Part shown: one piece after another, positions 13,564-25,003 of the stretch | How positions within the stretch are numbered: the first letter of the stretch is position 1 | How the letters are laid out: each line of letters begins with the position of its first letter | Assembly: GCF_001625215.2 (NCBI RefSeq) | Contig: NC_030389.2 | Coordinates: forward strand, 3,818,930-3,882,929 | Direction: 5' to 3' | DNA length: 64,000 nucleotides | Source of the DNA: Daucus carota subsp. sativus | Taxonomy: Eukaryota > Streptophyta > Magnoliopsida > Apiales > Apiaceae | Program-made: the position numbers and the translations under genes | Notes under the pieces: model-generated | What the model saw: the letters and a program-made list of their open reading frames with translations, nothing else | Databases searched by the model: none | Told to the model about the DNA's origin: nothing

Positions 13564-13929
13564 TGAAAAATAGGCTTCTATGTGGTAAAGAAGGTTTTGT
13601 GATTACTCACAATCAATGTGCAAAAGCTACTTCTTCACCGCTCGATTACCGGTAGTAATATCTTGACCATCTTCTTGTTTGTATTTCATATATGTATAAA
13701 TACGAATAATGTTACTAGTTGTTTGAGATGCATGTACGTATAGAGTGAAAAATAGGATTTTACTGTTGTGAAGAAGGTTTTGTGATTACTCACGATCATT
13801 GTGCAAAATCTACTTCTTCACCGCTCGATTACATGCACAAATATCTCGACCATCTTCTTGTTTATATTTCATATATGTATAAATATGAATAATGTTACTA
13901 GTTGTTTGAGATGCATGTATATATAGACG
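13564..13929. repeat. Tandem duplication, unit about 182 bp
   Basis: Two head-to-tail copies (about 13564-13746 and 13747-13929) share AAGAAGGTTTTGTGATTACT, CTTCTTCACCGCTCGATTAC and AATGTTACTAGTTGTTTGAG. They differ by scattered substitutions and small indels. They are noncoding and lie about 250 bp past the stop codon of WAT1 copy 1. Confidence 0.85.
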
Positions 13930-14029
13930 CATATTTATTCTTGTAGGGACATATATTCATTTTTTTCAATGAATCTCGTTAGAAGTATACTTAAATGTTA
14001 GTTTCTTTATATATTTGTAGGACAAGTGA

Positions 14030-16312
14030 TAATACGAAGTTGTTGAGATTTTGTTGGAGGGCTGGTCATATTGACATGAAAGTAGATTTAAATAAGTGTA
14101 ACACATTATATCTTGTTATTGAATATGAAGATGAAGCAAAAAAAATTGGGTATGAATTTGGATTTCAACTTTCCAACAGTTTAGTATGTTTATAAGATGG
14201 GGATCATCGACCTCTTGTAACAGATAAAGATCTAATGAAGATGTTTGATAGATTAGCTGATAAAGAATTGATCTATATATGTGTTGGGACTACTCTTAAA
14301 TTGGTTAGTTATAAAAGTTGGTATTGCACTATAGGAGAACAACTTAACTTAACAAGAAACAAGGGGGAAATTAGTGTGTAGATGATTAAGTGAGAAGGGG
14401 AAATGTGGGAGATGAAATTGAGAATGAGATAAATTAGATGTTAGATAATGAATGGGGTAATGCTTCCATTGAGATTGTACAAAATGATGGTAATACACAA
14501 GTGTTAGAGCTAGAGTCTTCCAAAGAAAAGGAAAATATAGACAAAAAACCACAAGAAGACCAACCAAAACAAAATCTAAATCAACACAAGTTAACCTTTC
14601 ACCACTTATTACACCTAATATTGCTTTCAAGAGTATGCTTGACAGGAAGAGTCCTATGTTCTCCCCAATACCAACCACTTCTCAAATAGCTAGGACCACA
14701 ACACTTCCAAAGCAATAGTTTATTCGATAAAAAAGCTCCTAGGACCACAATAAAAAGAAAAGAGTTGTTGTACACATCAACTCAGGTAATTGATGAGTGA
14801 ACATAGAATATAGATGAAACTATAAAGAATAAAGAAGCACAAGGTGAAAATGTGAATGGAAATTAATTAAGAGAAGAAAATTTTTCAAAAGAAAGGTGAA
14901 GTTTGATGATTCTAACGACCAATCGTCCCATGATGATCTCGATGATTATGATCATTATGAATTGGAGGTCAGAGAAAATGGTATGAGGTCAATCCCAAAG
15001 TGAAAGATGATTGGAAGCCTTATAAGTGGGATGATTTCGTAAATGATGAATACTACTAGAGGCTATATAAAATGGAGTGATGTATGATTCCAAAGAATTT
15101 GGTAAGATTTAATTAGGGACATGGATGATATTTAGGGATAAGAATCATTTCAAATATGTTTTGAGGGACTAGCAACATACATGAAGGCTTTTCATTATTA
15201 TTGATGCAACTGATTTTATTTAGCACAAGTTTGTAGTTGGAGTTTCCACACTAGCAGATTAGCTGATGTCTGATGGAGTGACTTGGGAAATAAAAAAATT
15301 GAACTAAACAAGTATACTTGTAGGGGATTAGAGACCTGCAAATCAATTTGTAATTTAAAATGGGATGCAACCAAACTCATGGAGGATATTAGAGCCAACT
15401 TTGACATTCCAGGTAATGCTTTGATGAACTCTTATTCCAGAGATATGGTGTCAGTGTACTTGATGAAGAAGCATGTGGTAGACAATCTGTTTGGGGGGCA
15501 TAATGAGTCATATACTCTATTACCTACATATGTGAAGATAATCTGTAAAATTAATACTCAATCTACGACTTTTGTTTCTAATTTTCAAACTGAATCCATT
15601 CTTAGACAATTGCTTTTTCCAACAACCTTAATATATTTTGATGTTATGTGGAAATGATTTTTGGTGAGTTGTAGACCTTTAATAGTTGTTGATGAGACTC
15701 ATTTGAAAGGAAATTATGGAGGGGTTTTGCTGTCTATAGTGGCTTTAGATACTAATAGGTAAATCTTTTCTTTGACTTATGCTATTGTGAGTGTTGGACA
15801 CAGAGACAACTGCTACTTTTTCTTGTGGATCATCTACAATGTAGTGAAGGAGTCTAGTAGAACAAACTGGACTATGATCTTAGATTAAAAAAAAGGGTCA
15901 TATTCTATTCCCCTTTTTACATGTTTATTGTTTATATTTTTCTATTGAATTGTTTACATATTTCACATTAAATTATTTGTATTTTTTAAGGCATTGATCT
16001 AGCTATTGATAAGGTCTAGTTAACTAGTAAAAAGGATGTATTGTTGCTCACATTTGAGAAAATATTTTAAGAAACAATTTCCTAGTCCCCTCATGTATAT
16101 TTTATTCGAGAGAGTTTGCAATGCCACGTATCAATTACATTTAGAAAATCAAAGAAGAGATTGTAGAAATGAGGGGGTTACAAAGTCATTGAATCACTTG
16201 GATAGTTATGCGATCCTACCATTTGGAGCAAGCACAAGTATGAGCTTAATGTGTGTAATGACTGCAGCACATATAATTTTGTCGAGAGTTTTAAGTCAAC
16301 TCTAAGAAACAT
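14030..16312 (+). pseudogene. MULE (Mutator-like) transposase pseudogene 1
   Basis: Decayed transposase read across several frames. At 14078-14194 LYLVIEYEDEAKKIGYEFGF resembles the N-terminal plant mobile-domain part of MULE proteins. At about 15310-15660 there is a reading frame of the pre-catalytic region. At about 15668-15760 the frame reads CRPLIVVDETHLKGNYGGVL, which corresponds to the CRPxIGLDGCHLKGxYGGVL block, with E in place of the usual G after the first catalytic D. At about 16220-16300 another frame gives KHKYELNVCNDCSTYNFVES, the block containing the E-S-F motif. Many stops and frame changes separate them, so it is not functional. No terminal repeats were identified. Confidence 0.75.
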
Positions 16313-17697
16313 TAATTAGATAAAAAAAAATTCACTTGTATGGGTGAGTGTCTTTTATCAACATTTTGTACAGAACAGTGTCCAAAATGACCATGTGCAG
16401 GAACAATGCCCTAAATAACCACTCAAACACGCATTTACTATCTGCGTGCATAGTAAACAAAAAGAAACAAAAAAATACGCATTCCCCGTATGCGTATATG
16501 ATAGTGAATGAGCACATTCACGCATTTTCCACATGCGTATGCCACCTCTCGGCCGCCGCAGTTGTGGAAAATCATCAAGGCTACACAATGACGGCTCATG
16601 TGGCCCACTTGTCTTCCTACAGTTTGCATGTCTTGTCATTTGGTCAACTTCTTCATGTCATTGCTTAAAGCACTTATTGCTGACCTCAAATCACCTGGAG
16701 GCAACTGAGCAGTCTCTCGCACGGAAACCCCACTATTACGATGAATGCGCATCGTATCTATGCGTGTTCTTTATATTTTCTAAAAAAAAAGTACACACAC
16801 ATATATGAGATGAGTATTTGAGTGAGTAAAATGGACACATTTTTCGCATATGGTCATGGGCACATGACTTCCTGAAAAAAAATTATTTTTGACATTTTCT
16901 CCACTTGTACCTCTAATAAATGCATGAATGTATATTTTTATTCAAACCTCATTAATTGTTATACAACTCTCAATAATGGTAATTTTGGAACAATGTCAAT
17001 ATACTTGCATTGGAAACTAAAAGTGGACAACTATTATGGGACAAAAATTTCTTTCAAAAAACGCTTGTATTGTGGGACGGAGGGAGTAGTGTAGATAATT
17101 TTGATAAAAGTCGTTATTGATCAAATAAAGTGGAACAGTTGGATGTAGATTATATTTTCTGCATAACTTTAGTAAATTTTTTTTAACTTATCAATCTGAC
17201 TTTTTATTAAAATAGGTAGAATTTCTGATAAATTTCATAATAAAGTGAAATTTGACGACATGCCACAAAATGATATTTTTACATGAAATCCATTTTAAGC
17301 ATTGAATCTAATTAAATAGAGAATTTGACACTTATAATAATAATTAAAAAACACATTTTTTTTAGTTAACTTGCAATTGAACGATAATTTATAGAAAATA
17401 ATTTTTGAAGTGAAAATTCGTCGAATGACTCATTCACACGTACACTTCTATTGATATTCATCACATAATTAAACTTTTTTATTTTTAATACACAAAAAGG
17501 TTTAAGAAAAATAAATTTAATCATACATCATGATATTATATATTAATTATTTGTATAAAGAGTAAATAATAGTCACAAATTTTTAACATGTCATTATATT
17601 ACTTTTTCCATTTAGAATTACAGTAAAAGTTTTTCTGTTATTTTAGCAGATATATACAATTATGATTATTCATAAAAAGCAAAACTAAAAATTATAA
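16313..17697. other. Noncoding stretch; right end of a Stowaway-like element near 17087
   Basis: No gene seen. 16420-16540 is rich in ACGCAT/ATGCGT motifs. Near 17073-17090 the sequence GTGGGACGGAGGGAGTA is a typical right end of a Stowaway MITE, with AGTGGACAACTATTATGGGAC just inside. The matching left end was not found nearby, so the element is truncated or disrupted. Confidence 0.5.
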
Positions 17698-18501
17698 GGG
17701 GTTTTCTCATATATAACCATATCTAAATTTTTATTTTTTTTGCAAAAATAATGTCATTTTTTAAAACAAATTGCAAAAATATTATCTTTCTGATAAAAAT
17801 TGCAAAAATACGGTACTTCTGTCTGCAACCATATCCGCAACTGTTTGCAATCCTATATGCAACCACAAATGCAACTTTGAAAAAATCCGTTGAAAATCAT
17901 ATTTAATTGCAAAATAAGTTGCAATTGGTTGCAAATAGAGTGCCCCTGCGGGGCCAATATTAATATAATATAAGCATCCACAAAATCAAGTCAAAACAAC
18001 TAGTATCCCTAATTTTTACTTACTTGTATAACCTCCTCCTTGTCACTCAGCCTCCGCCTAAACACAAACTCTACACACCCACCGTTTTTTAACATCGCCA
18101 TCATCACAAGCCCGAGACCGCACCCACACAATTCTTCTCACATCCTAAATACAATTCTTTTACAATCAGTCTTAGAGGTGTTGCCGCTACTTTTACCTCA
18201 AATCGTTAATATGATGTTCCTGAAACTTGGGAACGTGATTTGCATCGCCATTGAGAGAAGTGTTGGCATGGCAGTGATGAGAGAGAGAGGAGAGAAACGA
18301 TAGTGAGAGGAGTGTGGAGAGAAAGCCAACCTTGATGAAAGAAGAAAAATGCGCAACAGGAAAGGTGAAGATGCGCAAGAAATCGTATTTATGCAAATGT
18401 TTTAGTTAAATTGATAGAAGAAACGCATTTTTGCAATATTTTTAGACATGTAGTAGGATTGCAAATAATATGATTAAAAGGAGCATTTATGCCGAATTCC
18501 C
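17698..18501. mobile_element. Non-autonomous MULE-type element, 804 bp, 9-bp TSD
   Basis: A perfect 9-bp direct repeat AAATTATAA flanks the element (17689-17697 and 18502-18510). The ends begin GGGGTTTT and finish GAATTCCC. The terminal parts are imperfect inverted repeats rich in TTGCAAAAATA/TATTTTTGCAA. The 9-bp duplication is the hallmark of Mutator-like elements. The interior holds a GCAACC-rich block, a CCACC-rich block and a GAGAGAGAGG tract, all also present at about 1960-2735. It encodes no transposase. Confidence 0.8.
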
Positions 18502-18575
18502 AAATTATAACTCTAGTGCTAAAGCTCTTTATTAAAACGAAAAAGCAAACCACTATTAATCTAAATAAAATATTA

Positions 18576-18825
18576 CTCCCTCCGTCCCTATTTAGTTGTC
18601 CACTTTGAACAAAAATGTTCCTAGATAGTTGTCTACTTGTCTCATTTGAAATTTCAAATCATTTTTTAATGCATTTTTCCTAACTTAACCCTAGATTTCA
18701 AGTTTCAATATTTTGACTTTACAATTGATCCCACTAATCTATGCAATTACTCCCACTAATCTCTGCAATAATTACAGACAAATATGAAAAAAATAATTAT
18801 AATTTAATACATCTTACTCCCTCCA
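18576..18825. repeat. Left part of a Stowaway-like element
   Basis: The sequence TACTCCCTCCGTCCC at 18574 is the canonical Stowaway terminus after a TA. The inside reads TTTAGTTGTCCACTTTG, complementary to the right-end fragment near 17040, so both may belong to one family. The opposite end is not seen before the next element begins at 18827. Confidence 0.5.
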
Positions 18826-18826
18826 T

Positions 18827-19635
18827 TAGGGGTGTTCATCAAACCGCTCGCACCTCGTAAACCGCCCGCACCACACCGTAAAATGCAGTTTTCTTTTTCG
18901 TGGTGCGGTTGCGGGTTGAAATTTTAACAAACCTTACGGTGCGGGTTGCAGTTTGACATTATACAAGCGTTATTCAAACTGCACCGGACCGCTATTTTCT
19001 AATATATAAAAATATATTACATATAATCATAAATATTTATATTATATAGATAAATTATTTGTTATAATGTTATTTTTGGTGTGTATATATGTTCAAGTAC
19101 TCAACTTAATCTTAATAATTTTACAATATAAACTAAGGTTAGTTTTTAAAACGATAAATTAAATGTTTTAATTAAATCTATTTTTTATAAAATAATTTGT
19201 TAGTGTTAAAATCTTTCCATTTTCATCATTATCATACTTATATTTTAGTTTATATTTCTTTTGATAAGTATAGTAATTTTAAATTTGTAAATATATATAT
19301 ATATATATTATAATTTTTTTTAAAATACATATAGTTTAAAATTATATTTATATTGTGTTTCAAAAGTACAATTTTTTTCAATATATAAACCGCACGAACC
19401 GCACCGCACCGCCCGCATCGCGAACACCCCTACCCTCCGTCTCCACTGACAAGTATACGTTCACTGTTTACACACATTTCGAGTCTTGTATAAAGTATTT
19501 TTTTATTTTTATTTTTTTTGAATAAAAATTAAAAACCAAACTTTTATTAAGAGAATTTTTTTTATGAAAATATATATTAAGAAAGTCTTAAAAAGCGTAC
19601 TAAAAATGACGTATAAAATTAAATGAGACGTAGAG
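18827..19635. mobile_element. Stowaway-like MITE interrupted by a hAT element
   Basis: The left terminus CTCCCTCC follows TA (18825-18826). After the hAT insertion the Stowaway resumes at 19433 (CCCTCCGTCTCC) and continues through CACACATTTCGAGTCTTGTA to a decayed right end (GAGACGTAGAG) at about 19635, followed by TA. The interior matches the elements at 20636, 24760 and 52414. Without the insertion and its duplication it would be about 205 bp. Confidence 0.7.
18837..19432. mobile_element. Non-autonomous hAT-like element, 596 bp
   Basis: The ends are TAGGGGTGTTC and GAACACCCCTA. They are flanked by 8-bp repeats CCCTCCAT and CCCTCCGT (18829-18836, 19433-19440), one mismatch apart. An 8-bp duplication is the hAT signature. 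Just inside the termini are GC-rich tracts made of ACCGC/GCGGT units; the middle is AT-rich and noncoding. It inserted into the Stowaway terminus. It belongs to the same structural class as 35377-35964 and 52789-53799. Confidence 0.8.
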
Positions 19636-19850
19636 TATGTTTTTTGAAAGTGGAGTATCACAGAATACACCACATTAAATGAGTCAAAATTGTACAGAAC
19701 AGAGTATTGAATAACAATGACTTCGATAACATTGGGAAGACACCCTTCAATTTTCAAACAAAGTAGGCAAAGCGCAACAAATTCCATTTTTTTAATAGTA
19801 CTGCACCATCATACAACATGTCCAAAGGTTTAAAAGTATTACGGACATAG

Positions 19851-20253
19851 AGCGTCTCTAACCATACAAACTTTTTAGCTAAAAAGTGAGTTAGCATTTT
19901 ATATATAAAAAAAGCCAACCTGTTGAAAAAATCATACTCCAACCACGTGAACCTGTTGTCTATAATTTTAGCCAATCTCTTATGGATGATTATATTTGTC
20001 GAAACTGTAGTCGAACCTCTACACGTCTGTAAGAAATCTGTAGGATGATTGCGCATCATTTATTACCATATTAAGCTGATATATTCTATTTTAACAAACT
20101 AAAATACTAATAACAATCTATTTTAAATTATAGCCGACCAATATAGCCAATACCATTGAAGTACAATGTCTTACAGGTTCGGCAAATTTTACATAATGTC
20201 TTACAGTTTTAATTTGGCCAAAGATTATAGTAACACCGTTGGAGATACTCTTG
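19851..20253. mobile_element. MITE with AGAGCGTCTC ends, copy 1
   Basis: The left end (AGAGCGTCTCTAAC) and right end (GTTGGAGATACTCTT) are inverted repeats of a type common in plant PIF/Harbinger miniature elements. About 320 bp of the interior, including CCAACCACGTGAACCT and GTACAATGTCTTACAGGTTC, recurs at 29368-29684. It is noncoding. No target duplication was resolved. Confidence 0.65.
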
Positions 20254-20635
20254 CGGTAGCTAAAAATTTATGGGTTAGGTCATGTGTCATTTAGGTGATT
20301 ATTTTGGATAATGTAAAAAAATTGCATTCCAATCATTGTTCCATAACAAAAAAATTATAAATAACTAGACATCATTCAATAAATTTGTTCAACTAGAAAA
20401 TTTTTTAGATAAAATTTTAGTTTAACATAATTAAACATAACACCATTTAAGTGTACATCTTTAATGTTAGCAAAATAATTAATTATATAACATATTTTGA
20501 TAACCACTGAGTTTAGATATATATTTTGGAGATGCTTTAATGAGTAACCTCTTTTTGTAATAATTAATTTCCTCCCTAGGCTTTGATACTACGATATTTA
20601 CTTTATGTTGTCATGCATTAGCAGCCTAGCAGGTA

Positions 20636-20872
20636 TTCTCCGTCAGTCCGTCTGGTTGAATTATACGTGTTTACTATTTGCACGTATTTCGATATTTTTA
20701 TAAAATATAGTTTTATAATATTTTTAAATTTTTTGAATAAAAGTTTAAATATCAAATAGTTATTCAAGAAAAACTAATTCAAAATATATTATGAAGATAT
20801 GTTTTAAAAAAAATTAAAAACATGCCAAAAAGTAACGTATTCAATTGAAATTGAATGGGACGGAGGGACCAG
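20636..20872. mobile_element. Stowaway-like MITE, 237 bp
   Basis: TA-flanked element with left end TTCTCCGTCAGTCCGTC and right end GGGACGGAGGGACCAG. The interior has the TTTTTGAATAAAAGTTTAAA motif shared with the elements at 18827, 31934 and 43134. Noncoding. Confidence 0.65.
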
Positions 20873-21280
20873 TAATTACGTCTCTTTTAGGAGAGTTGTC
20901 TCACTAGCTATTCTTAAAAATTCATTTTTTATAGAAATTTATAATATATATAAATATATAATTCAAAACTCTCGCCATGTTATGATAATATTAAAATACC
21001 TGAACTTAATCTTATATGCCTTCCATCTGAAAACAACTATACTGGAAGACATTTTCATATTTTATTTTTCCTGAATTATAATTTAAAGAAAATAAAAAAT
21101 TAATTCTCTTTATAATAAAAATACATTTTAGGAGAACTAAATATAGCCACCAGTATGGGAGAGCATGCACCGGTTCGGCTCGGTTTCGGTTCGGGTTTTT
21201 TTCCTTTTTTGCTCAGCCCCAGCCACCAGAACACATGGCTGTTTGGCAATTTGTTGCAAGATCAAGGGCTATTAAAAAAT

Positions 21281-21472
21281 CGGTTTTTCTAGTGTGTGCC
21301 CATGGGCACACACTAAGCACCAAATTTTATAAATTTGGTGGATTTTGATTGGCTCATGCTTCTTTATAATGGTGGACCCCCTGCAAATTCACCAACCACA
21401 CCAATCAAAATCCACTAAAATTATAGATTTTGGTGCTTAGTGTGTGCCCATGGGCACACACTAGACAAACCC
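21281..21472. mobile_element. 192-bp MULE-type MITE with palindromic ends, copy 1
   Basis: It is flanked by a perfect 9-bp duplication TTAAAAAAT (21272-21280 and 21473-21481). The terminal inverted repeats are about 45 bp. Each contains a perfect 26-bp palindrome (TAGTGTGTGCCCA joined to its own complement) at about 21295-21320 and 21445-21470. The interior also pairs (GATTTTGATTGG with CCAATCAAAATC). It lies about 150 bp upstream of the start codon of peptide gene 1, so it probably forms part of that gene's promoter region. Confidence 0.85.
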
Positions 21473-21569
21473 TTAAAAAATAAATAAAATCCGTTCACGT
21501 CTCTGTATCTGTGTCCACTGTCCACTTGACATCAAAACAGATCTATCCTTCAACTAGCTCAATTATTTG

Positions 21570-21577
21570 TATAAATA
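21570..21577 (+). promoter_or_regulatory. TATA box of peptide gene 1
   Basis: TATAAATA lies 44 bp before the start codon, inside a block (CAATTATTTGTATAAATATG) that is the same in all three peptide genes. Unlike copies 2 and 3, no CACGTG is seen just upstream here. Confidence 0.75.
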
Positions 21578-21620
21578 TGTACATGTTCACAAAGGCTTGT
21601 ATAAACATAACTGAAAAAAA

Positions 21621-22611
21621 ATGGAGAAGAAAGTGATGATAGCTGCTCTATTTCTTGCCATGTTTGTGCTCTCCTCCGATATAAAGCTGGTGGAGTCTGG
21701 CCCTGAAGATTGCATTGATTCTTGTTACACCGGTTGTGTCTTCCCCAACGATGGTAAGCTAGTACTCTCTCTGTCTCTCGTTACCTTTACATGTTTATTT
21801 TGATTTTCGAGTAGTCAAATGATTTATTTTTGACTAAGCATTATAAGTTATCAAATGATATATTTTTGTTTTTTTCTCAATTATATGATGCATATAAACT
21901 TCAGTCAAAGTATAGTCAATTCGATTTGTCAAAATCAAAATGGACATTTAAAAAGGGAAGCACGTAATAGAATAGATTTGAGAAATCGATCTAGGATAAG
22001 TTCTTACGGCTAGACTATAATTTCCTTTAAATATGTCTTCAATTTCTCGAGATACACCGGTGAAAAAACAGCTTTTGGTGTCCTTTGGACTTGGTTTCAC
22101 GGGACCTTAGTTAAAATCGAGTTCCTAGCTTCGTATATATAATGTTGTTCAATCTGGATATTAATGATTCCGAAATTTAATTGGTGTTTAATATAGTTTG
22201 TGGTGTAATTGTTACAGGCAGAGCTTTGTCACACTGTGAGGCTAAATGCAGGATCAGATGCGGTCCAGGTAAACTAAGTTTTAACCATTTGGGCAGCGGT
22301 CCTGGGATACGATTGTCTGGATCGGTTAAATAACATATTGGTTCCACTCACACGGCTGTTGGACACCGTTATTTTCCCCAACAGTCGGTTAAATAAAACT
22401 GTATATATTAAAATTTTGTTATAATCCTGACCATAGGAGCTAGTTTGTTATGTAACGAACCGCTGACAATCGTATATCAGGGACAACTGCCCTAACCATT
22501 TTGGCTGAAGTTACTTGTTAAAATTATTATTGACACATTTATGCGGACTTTAATTTTGTGACTCCTTCATGAATTGGAACAGGTGCGAAAGCTGATGAGA
22601 AAGAAGGCTGA
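21621..22611 (+). CDS. Secreted cysteine-rich peptide, copy 1 (thionin-like)
   Basis: Predicted 70-residue secreted peptide in three exons (21621-21753, 22218-22268, 22583-22611) with GT-AG introns, both in phase 1. Residues 1 to about 26 form a signal peptide: a KK start and a hydrophobic core (AALFLAMFVLSS). The mature part has six cysteines at 31, 35, 39, 51, 55 and 59, spaced CX3CX3C-X11-CX3CX3C, and a charged C-terminus. Paired CX3C motifs suggest a disulfide-linked helical hairpin like thionin-like or alpha-hairpinin defence peptides; that is an inference from spacing, not proof of antimicrobial activity. It is the first of three tandem copies with identical exon lengths. The reading frame of exon 1 runs 50 nt into intron 1, so an unspliced caller would give a false 60-residue protein. 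Confidence 0.82.
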
Positions 22612-22906
22612 TAACGTGTGTTTCAGTAAGAATAAAGGAATCACCTGAATGGTCTTGGTGTAGTACTGCTGTTTTTCATTGCAAACTCTAAACTGTGTTG
22701 TATTTGTATTGGTAAAGTTTATACAATGCTGTCTTGGTGGAGTATACTTAGCCTTTGCTATACCATTATCCATATACAACAAGTTATGCCGCTCGTGTTG
22801 CATACATTTTATTTTAGGTAAATTTAATTGTCATTATTATCATTCACTTAATTATTGTTATGTTAATTAGAAAATATATATTTTTTTACGAATGTGTGTG
22901 TTTGGA

Positions 22907-23277
22907 TAATAAACATTGCGCTCATTGAAAGAATTGTAACAAACGGAACTATTTGTCATTCATTATGAATTAGAAATTTGGGAATTACTAAAGAGCAATG
23001 CTACGTGCCCCAATTTTTTTTTCCCAAAATGTTTTACCAAATAATGTGGTCCAAATAAACATTGCGCTCATTGAAAGAATTGTAACAAACAGAACTATTT
23101 GTCATTCATAATTTTTTTCCCAAAAATCTTTACTAAATAATTTGGCAAACACGTGAAATATAATGATTGGGTGATTAATGAATGTGCAGGGGGTCTCATT
23201 ATTATGGGAGTAAAAACGACACATCATTTGGGAAAATTTTTTACAATAATTTTTTGGGGTCTTTAGCATTTTCCATT
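22907..23277. repeat. Direct duplication inside a MITE-like sequence
   Basis: A segment of about 57 bp (AATAAACATTGCGCTCATTG through GAACTATTTGTCATTCAT) occurs at about 22907 and again at 23053. Around the second copy, an end reading GCAATGCTACGTGCCCC near 22996 and an inverted end GGGGTCTTTAGCATTTTCC near 23258 suggest a MITE of about 285 bp. Similar ends recur at about 59469-59563. Confidence 0.5.
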
Positions 23278-23299
23278 ACTAAATCCACATTTGTTATGT

Positions 23300-24284
23300 A
23301 TGAATATAAAATACAAGTACATGAGTGAGCTCCTTTAAATTAAAAATTCGAGCTCTCCACGGAAATTAACCACCAAATTATAATTACTAGCCGAGAGAGA
23401 TTAAAAAAGGTAAAAAACAAAACTGAGCGAAATATTCGTGTACGAAAATTCAAAATAAATAAAATAATGGAAAGAATTACAGATGATGATAATAGAAATA
23501 TTAGCGGATGTTTAGACAAGAGTTATTTAACAATTGATGAAACAATAAGCACGGACATCTAACTTGGGGACCGTTTGGCTAAGTTTAAAAGAATTGACTT
23601 ATTGTTTAAAATAAATAAGTTGATTATAAGTGAAAAGTTGGTTTGAACTTATAAGTTATTAAAATCTCACCCAAAAGATGATGAATTATTGAAAATTATT
23701 GAAAGAAAAAACTGGAAATGCAAGAGAGGAGAATATGACAATAGTTATTTGATTGAGTGTACAAAGATAGAGGGGGAAGCGGAAGGTGAAGAGAAAAATG
23801 GGAGATCAGGCGGTTGACTCTCATTAGGGTTCTCAGAGGAGGTGTTTTTATTGATGTTTTTAAACACTTTTTTCTTTCAATTTTAAATATACTAAATTTT
23901 ATTTATAATATATGTAAATAAAGTGTGAATGTGTATATTCTTGGGCGACCATGTCTTTTCTTTGTTTAACTAATGAATTACTTTAAAATTTAATACTTTA
24001 TACAGTGAAGATTGTGTTTAGAAATTATTAAATACGGTTCGAGATTTTATTAGTGTGTAATACTTTATTATTACTGTAGTTTAATTTTAAATATAATGAA
24101 ATTCAAGGGTGAAAAAATAAAATAATATTTTACAATACTACTTATATTTTGGGATTCAGAATTAAGATAAACCCGAACAAATCCGAGCCTGAAACCCGTA
24201 GATTTGGATTTGAATTTGATATATGAAATCGAATTGAATTTGGATTTTGAATTTAGATTCTAAAAGTAATTTGAATTTAAATTA
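23300..24284. other. Intergenic, no gene seen
   Basis: AT-rich sequence between peptide genes 1 and 2. The stretch starting GGGGACCGTTTGGCTAAG near 23565 looks like one end of a GGGCCTGTTTGG-type MITE, but the partner end was not found. Confidence 0.45.
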
Positions 24285-24474
24285 CGAATTTTCTATGGTG
24301 TGCCATGGGCACACAATAGTCACTAACTTTCATGGAAATACTAGTTTCTGATTGGTGGATGAATAATAAATGTTGATGGCCCCCTGCATTCACACCAATT
24401 CCACAAATCAAAAGAAGCCGTTTATATGAGACTTGGGACTTATTGTGTGTCCTTGGCACACATGAGAAAAACCG
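24285..24474. mobile_element. 190-bp MULE-type MITE with palindromic ends, copy 2
   Basis: It is flanked by a perfect 9-bp duplication TTTAAATTA (24276-24284 and 24475-24483). It is a diverged relative of 21281-21472, with the same size, the same GTGTGCCATGGGCACA-type palindrome at the left and GTGTGTCCTTGGCACAC at the right. It shares the internal CCCCCTGCA-TTCACACCAAT pattern. It lies between peptide genes 1 and 2. Confidence 0.8.
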
Positions 24475-24759
24475 TTTAAATTATGATATATCAGATATTC
24501 GAACCGATCCGATTAGTTGTCATCCTTATCTAAGAGAATCCTTTTCTCTTATAAAGAGAGGCCCTCCTAAAACATCCAAAACGCATTAAATGGGTCCGAG
24601 TCGAATTAATGATTTAAAAGGACTCTTAAAAATTCAAACAAAGTAGGCGAGCACAACCGACATAATTCATGAAACTCTGTGTCCCCGTCCGGTTAGTTAC
24701 GTTTTTTATGTGCAAGTCATCATGTTTTACGTGTTGTTTTATAAATATAATAAAATATA

Positions 24760-25003
24760 TTTCCTCTGTCTTCCGAATAATAAATATTGGTGACGGAAAT
24801 GTGGCACGGACTTCAATGCTCCTGTAAAGTATAGTTGTGTAATTTTTTTTTGATTTTTTTTTCTGAATTAAAGTTTGGAGGTTAAACTTTTATTCATAAA
24901 AAAATTCTCAAAAATAAGTTAATGAACTAAATTTTATGAGAACACTGAAATGCGTGTCGAGTAGCTAAAAAGAAATGTATAGAATTAAATGGGACAGAGG
25001 GAG
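24760..25003. mobile_element. Stowaway-like MITE, about 244 bp
   Basis: The left end TTTCCTCTGTCTTCCG follows TA and the right end is GGGACAGAGGGAG before TA. The interior (GGCACGGACTTCAATGCTCC and AATGCGTGTCGAGTAGC) is closely matched by the element at 52414-52656. Confidence 0.7.

Noticed and set aside
16358..16808. Several overlapping frames of 60-106 codons on both strands
   Set aside because: Mutually overlapping, no motif, in a stretch with ACGCAT repeats.
18040..18396. Possible small gene within the MULE-type element
   Set aside because: Frames are biased by CCACC and GAGAGAG tracts and lie wholly inside a defined 804-bp mobile element.
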